Below, piece by piece: positions 56,601 to 64,000 of a stretch of DNA of 64,000 nt. Origin of the DNA: Atriophallophorus winterbourni (taxonomy: Eukaryota > Platyhelminthes > Trematoda > Plagiorchiida > Microphallidae); the NCBI GenBank assembly GCA_013407085.1, contig JACCGJ010001929.1, positions 206,842 through 270,841 on the forward strand, read 5' to 3'. The position numbers and the translations under genes were made by a program. Position 1 is the stretch's first letter. Each line of letters opens with the position of its first letter. Under the pieces are notes generated by a model. That model made no database searches and was not told the DNA's origin. It saw nothing but the letters and a program-made list of their open reading frames with translations.

Positions 56601-59600
56601 TATATAAGAGCTCCGGATTCTGGTGCATCTGAGAAATCAACGGCGATTAAAAAGCTTGTTCATCATCTCGAAAAAACCTGATAACTTTGATTCGCAGTCG
56701 TGTTAATTGTGCCCAAGAATCAGCTGTGTTGGTAGCCTTGTGAAACTCCAATACCATTGCTCTTTGTTTCATCCACTTTTTAGTCCTGCTTCATAGTAAA
56801 AATTTATTACGTTGAGACGTTTTCTTCAAAACAAACATCGAATGTTCCTCCCATATATATTTCAGGTGCTGTAAGAGAGAGCGCCAATGAATACCTGGAA
56901 CGGAGTAATCCAGTTGCGCGAAACTAGTGCTTTGTAACTCAGCACACATACCACGGTAGTTCACCCTTCTGACGCATTTCGTTCCGTCACTGTTGCGCCT
57001 AGCTCTACAAACGTACTCGAGTTCTAGGACAACGTGATCGATTCGTCCAATTAGCGGTTTATAAACGATATTCTCTACAGCTGTAGGATCTGATGTAAGT
57101 ATTAAGTACAAGGTAGACGGTTGGTCTGATCCCCTCATACGAGTAAATCCAAAAACGTGGTTATAAAGGGGTGCGTAATCCAAGACGGCTCGAAGTTCAT
57201 ATTCGCGAAGGTTACGTACCTTTAGCATGGAAAGCGGGTGTGATAACACCAATTTACAAGGGTGGCTGTCGTTCAGACGCAGCAAATTACAGACCTGTAA
57301 CGCTGCTACCCTGTATTTTAAAGATCATGGAGCGCATCATTAGTGAATGTATTGTGGGTCACCTTAAGCAAGAGGTCTTTTCTCAGCAGCACAACACGTG
57401 TTTTGCCGGACCAGATCTTGTCAGTCGAATATACTGATCACACTAAACGACTGGACTATGTCGCTCGACCAAGGCTACACGGTTCACGCTTGTTATATTG
57501 ATATATCAAGAGCTTTTGAAAAGGTCAATCACAGCCTGCTTCTGCGAAAACTAGCGCAAATTCAACAAACGGATAGTACTGATCAATCTACGTCAAGTGT
57601 CACAGTTCAATTGGAACCTCATGCGCCACTCCAAAAAAAACGTGAGCATTCCGGCTCTGACAGAGTCGGACCCCTAATAACCTCTCATGATATGAGCACT
57701 ACAAACTTTAATGATTGTTTATATACAAACACACAAAGTTTCTCTAGCAAATTATTGAACCAAACAGCTTACACCCCGTCATTACTCATAAAAAACACAA
57801 TTAAGTGCATCTATACGAACGCAAACAGCCTGATCAATAAGCTGCACGAACTCTCCGAGATTTGTGATGAAACGAACCCAGACATAGTTGCCATAACAGA
57901 AACTTGGTTCACTACCTCGTTTTCTGATCTAGAACTCTCTTTACCAAGCATGTCTTTATTTCGACGTGACCGTTTGAGTGATGGCGGAGGAGCAGCACTC
58001 TACTGCAAACAATCATTTATTTGCAGAGTTATGAATGACCAAAATCTGGATGTTCTATAACTCTTACTTCTGGTGACCAGTGCGTTATTGGAGTGATTTA
58101 CCGTTCTCCAACCGCGAACCTCGACCTGAACAATAAACTGATTACTGCTTTGCACTATGTAACAACGCGATACAACACTCAAATTTTGATAATGGGAGAC
58201 TTCAACCTTCCCCAGCTATATAACCGTGATGATCATCCACCAGAGACACTTGAACACGAACTTCGAGCAGTCGTGGATTGCACACCCATCTATAACCACG
58301 TTAACGATTTACTCATATGAGGGGAGCTGACAGGCCGTCTACCTTGGATTTGATACTTACATCTGATCCTACCGCTGTAGAAACTATCATTTATAAACCG
58401 CCGATCGGACGAAGCGATCACGTTGTCCTAGAATTCGAGTACGTTTGTAGCGCTAGGCGCAATAGTGACGGGACAAAATGCGTCAGAATGGTGAACTACC
58501 GTGCTCTGTGTGCCGAGTTACAAAGCACTAGTTTCGCACAACTGGATTACTCCGATCCGGATTGTCATCGGCGATCTTTCTTACAGCACCTCAAATCTAT
58601 ATTGGAGGAACATTCAATGTTTGCTTTGAAGAAAACGTCTCAACGACATAAATTTTTACTACGAAGCAGGACTAAAAAGTGGATGAAACAAAGGGCAGTA
58701 GCGTGGGAGTTTCACAAGGCTACCAACACAGCTGATTCTTGGGCACAATTTACACGACTGAGAAACAAGGTTATCAGCTTAATTCGAGATGATAAACAAG
58801 CGTTCCAATCGCAATTGATTACTCAGATGCACCAGAATCCGAAGCTCTTGTATAGACTTGTAAATGATAGAACAAATATTAAACCAGGAGTCTTTGCCCT
58901 GAAAACTTCGTCCGGCTTCACAGAATCCATAAATCAGACCGCTGACCTGTTAGCAGACTTTTATGCCGGAGTTTTTGCGCCGAAATTCATGGAGCCTGAT
59001 CAGGAACCAATCGTTCGACTTGACCGACCGACCTTGAGTGAAGTATTGATTACTCCGATGGTGGTAGCGCAGTACTTACGAAAATTAAACGTAAAGAAAT
59101 CTCCAGGACCAGACGAAATAACTCCAAAGCTGCTCAAAACCTGCCATGCGCAGCTATCTGAACCTCTATCTTGCATTTACAAAGGTGGTTGCCTTTCTGA
59201 TGTTAAAAATTACAGGCCGGTGACCTTGCTGTCTTCGGTATCAAAAGTTTTTGAGCGAATAATAACCGCAGAAATCGTGCGACATCTGGAAACGAATCAA
59301 CTTTTGGCAGTTGCCCAACATGGATTTCGCAGAAATCGCTCTTGTCTAATAAATATGCTGACAAGCTCAGACGATTGGACGAGGATTGTAGATACGGGGG
59401 GCTGTATTCATGCGTGCTACCTGGACATTTCTAAAGCGTTCGACAGAGTTGATCACAATTTATTCTTGAACAAGCTAAAGAAACACGGTGTTGTTGGAAG
59501 ACTATATGAATTGATAAGTGATTACCTCAGCAACAGACACACCAGAGTTCGTGTGGACGGCCTATTATCGAAGAAAATCGATGTCACTAGCGGTGTTCCT

Positions 59601-62459
59601 CAAGGCTCGCTGCTTGGACCAATACTGTTCCTAGTCTATATGAACGATATACCAATAGGAAATGACAGTAAGATGGTATTGTTTGCTGACGATATAAAGT
59701 ATGGCGGCGAATCAGCAATGCTGATGATTGTATTTTGCTCTACAACGATTTGAATGCTTTGTACAACTGGTCATCCGAAAATAAACTGTCATTGAATATG
59801 CAAAAGTCGAAGATGATTCAGATTGGCCGTGACCTTGGCTTTTCCTATCAATACAAGCTCGGCGACATAAACCTGGAATACACCGAAGAAGAAAAGGACC
59901 TGGGTGTCTGGATTTGCGGTAGTTTGAAAAATGGTCTACAATGCGAAGCCGTTTACAAAAACGCGTCTCGGCTGCTCGGTATCTTACGGCGGATATTTGG
60001 ACGTTTTTCCCCGGGGTGTTTTCCTCGCATGATGAATACATATATACACCCGGTTCTAGATTATGCCGCACAAGCCTGGACACCATGGCTCAAAAAAGAC
60101 ATTTTATTTCTGGATCGCATATATCAGAGAGCTCTAAGCTTGTTAACGGATTCGAAAAGACGCCATTCGCCGAGCGACTCAGACGACTGGAGATGAGGAC
60201 ACTTGCACAAAGGAGAATGCGAGGTGATCTCATCCTCGCATACAAAATACCCACTGCTGTTTCCCACCCCCTGGATATATTATTCCACCTTCGAACTTCC
60301 AGCAACAGCCGTGGCCATGGTTGCAAGTTGGAAATACCACATTCCAAACGGAAGTGCCCCAGGCATTTTTATTCGGTGCGTGTGTGCTGTGTTTGGAATT
60401 CCCTACCTTCCGATTTGGTAAGCTCAAACATTTTATCTATATTCGAAACGAAACTTGACGATTATATGAGAGCTCATCCACATTTTGTCCCCAACTATTA
60501 ATAAACTATTTTCGTCCAATTGATTATGATTTTATTTATACACATTTGTACCTATAATTCGACTCTATGATGATTGTGAAGTTAATTGCTTTTTCAACCA
60601 TAAATCTTGAATATTGAACAAAAAATCACACGAATGAAAAGCGTCTGCATGAACACGAAGGTGCGACCGCTGCAGCATCACGTGAGCGAAAATCAGCTCG
60701 CACCATCAATTTCGAGATCACCTGATTCTACTGTGAGAACACATTTAAGCTAAGACTTTTTAAGTGAATGACGCCTCGACTGCAGTGTCGGCCCATGAGA
60801 TATGTTAATGAAAAAGTGGAATATTTTCTAATAAGACCGACATTATAAGCAGATCGGTTTTCGACAGATGAAGCTTTACTCTACAGATGATTGTATGCTT
60901 AGCATTTGTTTCCATCCTCTTTCTTATCGTGACTTTATACTGTTTGCTCTCAAATAGTTGAATGTGGTAAAACCATTGAATTTTGAACCAATGGTAAGTG
61001 GAAACAAAGGTCAAACAAAGGACAATTTTAACTATCATAAAGTAGTGTTCGACGAACCGAGCACTGAATGAATAGAGGTATAAAGTGTCGTTATTGATTC
61101 GAAATTAGCTATGCGTTAAGATTTGCATTTTTAAAGCGCCAAATTACTTTGAAAACCATCGAAAGGTGTGTGATCAGACGATAATTAACCGAATCAGATT
61201 CCCAGTTCCGTGGAAATACATTTTTACCGGTAACGGCTATGGTTGACTGATAAAAATGCAAGTGCTCCATGTTGGTTGCACCATGCACAGTGCCACAGGG
61301 TTGTAGACGAACAGAAAAACCCTTGGATCCGAGATATAAAGAATAAAAAAATAAATGCGTTTTTTCGGTTACAGCCTTTTGCTTGTGACAAATAAGTTAG
61401 TATGGTAAACAAGTTTATACTAGGCCTCAAATTATCATTCATAGTGGATTTCGGATAGACTGAGCACCCGGTATAGTGAACAACTTGCGGTTGTAGACTG
61501 CTTCGGGCAGTGGCGCAACAGTAGGGCTTACCGGAATGACGAAAGTAGTACGTCATTACCTGAACAATGCATGGCACTGGAACGATCACCGCTGATGTTG
61601 ACGGGTAGGCTATGAGAAGCCGCACTCCGAAAAATATCGTGGTCTCTTCATTGAAACAATCTCAACGTTATCTAGCGTTGTTGGGACGCAAGCAAAATGT
61701 CACGTTCCTCACGCTTTCCTTGTTTAGTATTTAGTATGCATGTGATGCATGCTTCGGGTGCAGCGTTTTCATATCGAAATAAGAAAGGAATGTACAGGAT
61801 AATATTCAAATCACAGCACAGAACTGACATTCGAACGGATGAAAAACTTCAATATCAAACTATCATGTGGGTGTAAAGACTTGTATTTCAGGAAATCTGT
61901 CAAACGCGTAAAACCGTTGATACTACTACACCATTGGCAAATTATTAGGATTATGAAGCGCTATTATAACACAACAGAAATAAAAATTTGCTGAGATTTG
62001 CTATGATGATGCTGTAATTGAAAAAAGAGATCCAATAATGCTTACCAACGCTTTAACTCATACTTCATACGTAGATACTCATCACGTGCAGAATCTGAGA
62101 AACGGTTGTCCTCGGAGAGTTGCTGCGAGTCTTTAGCGAGGAAGATACGCCGGCAAGCCTGTGAACAATGATACACCAAAATAAGTTTACCTTATTACCC
62201 CGTCGTCGAAGAAGTTCCATCTCGCTAGAGGTGAAGTTTGACATTGTAATGGATTTTATTCGATGATTGTATTTACGCCTGTAATCCAAATGAAATACCG
62301 ACAGAAAAAAACTTCCGAGGCTCCGCCGCACGCGGTGCATACAAACGAGCCGATGGTCGTATCAACATAAATTGGCCCTCTTTGATGGCATTCAAAACAA
62401 AACCGGTTTTCTTCGTGAGCAACCATTAGTTTTAAAATTTTCAGATATCGATCCTGCAT
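49922..62459 (-). CDS. AGFG1: AGFG/HRB-type ArfGAP with NPF motifs (five exons, 3' end not found)
   Basis: Exons (minus): 62459-62313, 62278-62191, 62158-62046, 53139-52917, 50647-49922; introns 34, 32, 8906 and 2269 bp. Exons 1-3 give an ArfGAP zinc finger (CFECHQRGPIYVD, GSFVCTACGG, HRIKSITM, then KYELKRW); exon 4 continues W-YVEPSAAVEN, as AGFG proteins continue KRWYVPPEQ. Exon 5 has the AGFG-typical SDKYAALAELDNIF and Phe-rich NPF motifs (NPFLHV, NPFAPF, NPFATS), which bind EH-domain endocytic proteins. AGFG proteins act in clathrin-mediated trafficking and nucleocytoplasmic RNA export. The CxxC-x16-CxxC finger spacing holds. Splice sites are GT-AG and phases agree from exon 2 to exon 5, but the exon 1-2 join does not keep frame (2 nt short or 1 nt long). 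Exon 5 ends in phase with a donor, so at least one more exon lies at or below 49921. Confidence 0.88.
50740..50850 (+). ncRNA. Family A ribozyme repeat in AGFG intron 4, cleavage site lost
   Basis: Has tgtttcaaggcgcac, cctgatcttactgtc, GCCAC (stem I), an intact CTGATGA (50797-50803), a poor stem II, GAAA, then GTGGTGTG (stem I). The 6 nt CCGGTC found in other copies between GAAA and GTGG are missing, removing stem III and the cleavage nucleotide. The rest of intron 4 (50851-52916) has short unassigned frames only. Confidence 0.6.
52917..53139 (-). CDS. AGFG1: AGFG exon 4
   Basis: 223 bp, acceptor GGTAAAG, donor AAG-GTGAGT. Completes Trp from exon 3, then YVEPSAAVEN, a short helical part (ENQLLIDQLDQ) and a Pro/Ser/Thr-rich segment (SPTVSLKPPVPASPK). 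Confidence 0.85.
53715..53925 (+). mobile_element. tRNA-related SINE carrying a hammerhead ribozyme
   Basis: A B-box-like GGTTCGAGTCCCACC (53781-53795) with a possible A-box region upstream (53732-53750) is followed by cggaggatat and an intact hammerhead (53811-53855), then about 70 bp to agttcgatgggcttggcac. This order (pol III promoter, then hammerhead) is that of the schistosome Sm-alpha SINE-like repeats. It lies in AGFG intron 3, on the strand opposite to the gene. Ends are approximate. Confidence 0.75.
53811..53855 (+). ncRNA. Hammerhead ribozyme (family C), fully intact core
   Basis: Stem I GCACUG (53811-53816) pairs perfectly with CAGUGC (53850-53855). Core CUGAUGA (53817-53823); stem II GCUC/GAGC (53824-53827 with 53834-53837), loop AAAUAA; GAAA (53838-53841); palindromic CUCGAG with A53841-U53848; cleavage predicted after C53849. 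Every conserved core base is present. The self-complementary stem III suggests dimer-assisted cleavage, as in other SINE hammerheads. Confidence 0.92.
54130..54245 (-). ncRNA. Family A ribozyme repeat, minus orientation
   Basis: Minus strand: CCTGATCGTACTG, TCCCTAC, CCGATGA, ATGC-AAACA-GCAC (stem II), GAAACCATTCGTGGTGTG. One core change (U to C, giving CCGAUGA) and a disturbed stem III; stem I CCCUAC/GUGGUG pairs at most positions. Probably weak or inactive. Confidence 0.65.
55650..55790 (-). ncRNA. Family A ribozyme repeat, first core strand deleted
   Basis: Minus strand: upstream unit (ttaccattcatccactgttt, cgaggcacgc), then GATGTGGTGA in place of CTACCTGATGA, followed by GCGCAAACAGCAC, an intact GAAACCGGTC and GTGGTGTG. 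The second half of the ribozyme is perfect, the first is damaged. Confidence 0.6.
55800..56180. repeat. Two family A ribozyme repeats head to head
   Basis: 55805-55920 is in minus orientation (gggtttacccatgagcttga, gcatttccatcaca, then minus-strand GTGC-AAATA-GCAC and GAAATCGGTAGGG). 55950-56180 is in plus orientation (ttgtttacccattc, CCGATGA at 56005-56011, AAACA loop, ACCGGTCGTGGGG, gtgacggaaacgcatgcaa, then ttggtcgtacca and acagtggtatacaag). The plus copy has GATCGACCGG where GAAACCGG is expected. Neither core is intact. Confidence 0.65.
56200..57180 (-). mobile_element. Inverted 5' part of an older CR1 insertion
   Basis: Minus strand: YELRAVLDYAPLYNHVFGFT, IGRIDHVVLELEYVCRARRN, NVKKSPGPNEITPKLL, then to ITPIYK near 56205. 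Nearly every residue can be aligned with the plus-strand copy at 58250-59190, so the two form a ~950-bp inverted repeat. At 57180 it abuts a sense segment of the same element type. Confidence 0.88.
57190..57565 (+). mobile_element. Sense RT segment of the same older CR1 insertion
   Basis: Encodes REGYVPLAWKAGVITPIYKG, NYRPVTLLPCILKIMERII, DWTMSLDQGYTVHACYIDIS and RAFEKVNHSLLL, that is the first RT blocks directly following the part carried inverted at 56200-57180. It is cut at about 57565 by the start of a younger CR1. Confidence 0.85.
57566..60620 (+). mobile_element. Near-complete CR1-like retrotransposon in AGFG intron 3
   Basis: Endonuclease: KCIYTNANSLINKLHEL, AITETWF, then MGDFNLPQL and GRSDHVVLEFEY. 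RT: SPGPDEITPKLLK, HGFRRNRSCL, LDISKAFDRVDH, TSGVPQGSLLGP, VLFADDIK (59690). C-terminus: EKDLGVWICGS, QAWTPWLKKDI, KLEIPHSKRKCPRHF, VRVCCVWNSLPSDL, stop at 60501. 3' UTR ends in ataaatcttgaatattgaac. Frames change near 58060, 58300, 59700-59750 and 60130, so it is dead. About 30 residues are missing in frame near 59172 (LSEPLS joins directly to CIYKGG). Antisense to AGFG. Confidence 0.9.
60621..62045. other. Distal AGFG intron 3, no recognisable feature
   Basis: Short frames only; no repeat seen elsewhere in the window was noticed. Confidence 0.5.
62046..62158 (-). CDS. AGFG1: AGFG exon 3
   Basis: 113 bp between a 32-bp intron (GTAAAC to TTCACAG) and donor TG-GTAAGC. Encodes ACRRIFLAKD to YLRMKYELKRW, the end of the ArfGAP domain. 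Confidence 0.88.
62191..62278 (-). CDS. AGFG1: AGFG exon 2
   Basis: 88 bp; encodes RKYNHRIKSITMSNFTSSEM and ELLRRRGNK, matching the HRVKSISM-TFT-QEIEFLQ-GNE stretch of ArfGAP domains. Acceptor TTACAG, donor AAG-GTAAAC. Confidence 0.85.
62313..62459 (-). CDS. AGFG1: AGFG exon 1 (zinc-finger first half)
   Basis: Begins at ATG (62459-62457); 49 codons. Contains CFEC and CTAC, the four Cys ligands of the ArfGAP finger. The 3' limit assumes a GTTTTT donor giving a 34-bp intron; this join is out of frame with exon 2, so either a base is wrong in the assembly or the splice site is unusual. Confidence 0.75.
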
Positions 62460-63060
62460 CCCGACACCGTTTCGATCAACACCCTAATACAAATTTGAGG
62501 TGCCCTATCGAGCAAAAAGGAAAATAATAATAATAGTCAGTATAATCTCATGAAGGCGTTAGTACTGAAAAGAATATATCGGAAACAAAAGGTCAAAGTG
62601 CTAGCTGAAACAATCCGAGAATTATTTAAAGCAAAACAAAAACACGATTCCCGAGTTAGGCAAAGTGGTGGGCTTCGGGCCAAACTGATATCCGGACACT
62701 CGAAGAGTCGAGCGAATTTGCACGACAGTTGCACGCATAAACTACATCTAGTTTGACTGTCATAGCTTGAATCGATGTTACTACTTTTTATAAATCAGTG
62801 ATGCATTAAGTCTCAATGTTCAGCACACAGATAATGGTGAAAGCTTTGTGCGAGTAAGTGCAAAGCAATTCGTTGAGGCACAAAAAGTGGCAGTGTGCAA
62901 CTTAACTTCCGATCAACGATGATCAGGCGTGGAGAGATCGACTAGCCCGTCATAAGCGCCAAATGGACTAGATGCATTGAGGGTTGTCGCTACGTCTGAT
63001 ACATTTACATAGATTCGGATCAAGCATTCTTTCGATCGAGATCCGCATTAAAATTCTCTG
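62460..63060. other. 5' flank of AGFG
   Basis: Should contain the AGFG 5' UTR and promoter. No TATA box or other strong signal is apparent. A 68-codon plus-strand frame (62550-62756) has no support. Confidence 0.4.
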
Positions 63061-63069
63061 ATTCAAAAT

Positions 63070-63270
63070 CTTTAATGTCTAAGCACATACCGTTCGAGGA
63101 GCTTTCGGAGCCTACACTTCAGCAAACCTATCGCGACGGCTTAGATAATCTTTCCATTGTCATACCCGACAATATCACACAGAAGTGGAATACGATTGCA
63201 ACTGTAATGCACGATGCCGCTGAGACGAAGGCCCTACATTATAACCGCACACCCAACAGGGCCACGTAAT
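63070..63270 (+). mobile_element. Possible non-LTR linker fragment
   Basis: SKHIPFEELSEPTLQQTYRD then NITQKWNTIATVMHDAAE resembles the region between endonuclease and RT in RTE-like elements (xFE-L, then -W--I---M--AAE). Only about 65 codons; tentative. Confidence 0.35.
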
Positions 63271-63319
63271 CGTGACGAAAATCTTAACTACCGTTCTTTC
63301 GCGCGTGGTCTATATCAGA

Positions 63320-64000
63320 TAACGAGGATGCCTGTAGTTCGCAGAACGTGTGGTTGGGCCATCAACACTACAAAAGGATGTTCTCAAACAGTTTCACTTT
63401 GGTCATCCTGGCATTAGCCATATGAAAGCGTTGGCACGAAGTTATGTATATTGGCCTAATATGGATAAACAGCTAGAGGGTCTCGTAAAAACATGTTCTA
63501 ACTGTCAATTGGCGGCGAAGACCCCTAGAAAAACCGAGTTATTTCCATGGCCCACACCAGAATCACCATGGTCCAGGGTTCATATTGATTTTGCTGGTCC
63601 GATTAACAATCAAAATTATTTGATCCTAGTCGACGCATTCAGCAAATGGCCCGAAGTGTTTCACATGGTTCGAGTCACTTCAAGTGCAACGATTACTAAA
63701 CTGCGGCAGGTATTCAGCCGATTTGGTGTCCCAGATACTCTTGTTTCCGACAACGGAACAGCTTTCACTTCGGCGGAGTTTGCATCATTCTGTCAACAAA
63801 ACAGTATTGAGCATAAACGCACGCCTCCGTTTCCCCCACAATCCAACGGACAAGTAGAAAGATTTGTGGATACATTCAAGAGAGCACTCTTGAAACTCAG
63901 AGGGGAAGGAACCACGTCAGACATCATTGAAAGGTTCTTGCTCAGTTACCGAGCCACGCCGAATCACAATGTACCTAACAGGGTATCCCCGGCAGAGGCA
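63320..64000 (+). mobile_element. Ty3/gypsy-type LTR retrotransposon integrase, partial
   Basis: An open frame after an in-frame TAG at about 63330 runs off the window. It has the HHCC zinc-binding segment (FHFGHPGISHM, CSNCQ), then the DDE catalytic core: HIDFAGP, VSDNGTAF and the NGQVERF Glu, with correct spacing. Integrase inserts the reverse-transcribed DNA into the host genome. RT/RNase H should precede it but is missing: upstream is unrelated (63070-63270), so the 5' part is lost or rearranged. Downstream is unknown. Family-level identity is firm; clade is not decided. Confidence 0.92.

Noticed and set aside
1..64000. Bacterial-type features (operons, CRISPR arrays, ribosome binding sites)
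   Set aside because: Spliced exons, poly(A) signals and animal retroelements show eukaryotic DNA; no regularly spaced direct repeats of CRISPR type were seen.

Overview
The window is eukaryotic and best fits a flatworm, most likely a digenean trematode (fluke). The case rests on three things: a recognisable animal gene (AGFG) with introns of only 34 and 32 bp beside a 9 kb intron, dense CR1-like and RTE-like non-LTR retrotransposons, and dispersed repeats that carry hammerhead ribozymes as schistosome SINE-like repeats do. The species is inferred, not proven.

Three real gene loci stand out. (1) Two long, uninterrupted minus-strand reading frames (12623-15991, 1122 aa; 25111-28338, 1075 aa) have the full architecture of a transmembrane adenylyl cyclase (6TM-C1-6TM-C2). 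They have no introns and lack most residues needed for catalysis, so they look like a tandem pair of receptor-like pseudo-cyclases. (2) A basic 208-260 aa protein of unknown function (to 16702, plus strand) is divergently arranged with, and may overlap, the first cyclase-like gene. (3) An AGFG/HRB-type ArfGAP gene runs on the minus strand from 62459 to at least 49922. Five exons could be placed; the 3' end was not found.

Most of the rest is transposon debris. 1-1241: CR1 piece. 2330-2740: mariner remnant. 4626-9420: RTE element interrupted by a 1.3 kb CR1 insertion at 5563-6890. 11590-11990: CR1. 17690-19770: two CR1-like pieces. 20705-21830: another non-LTR RT. 31981-32292: short internally deleted RTE derivative with an exact 14-bp target duplication. 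39340-43580: CR1 copies around a 1000-N assembly gap. 48677-49156: SINE-like element with an 11-bp target duplication. 56200-60620: inverted and sense CR1 copies inside AGFG intron 3. 63320-64000: Ty3/gypsy integrase running off the window. A short piece of 18S rRNA lies at 47996-48110.

The hidden layer is ribozymes. At least three families of dispersed repeats carry the hammerhead core (CUGAnGA, stem II, GAAA, very short palindromic stem III, UH cleavage site). The intact ones are at 53811-53855 (perfect 6-bp stem I, next to a tRNA-like B box) and 35917-35958. A family with AUUGGU/ACCAAU stem I occurs at 10024, 19988, 20066 and 33881. Decayed copies are spread across the window. These are probably SINE-type and Penelope-type retroelements; a weak Penelope-like RT fragment is seen at 32849-33049.
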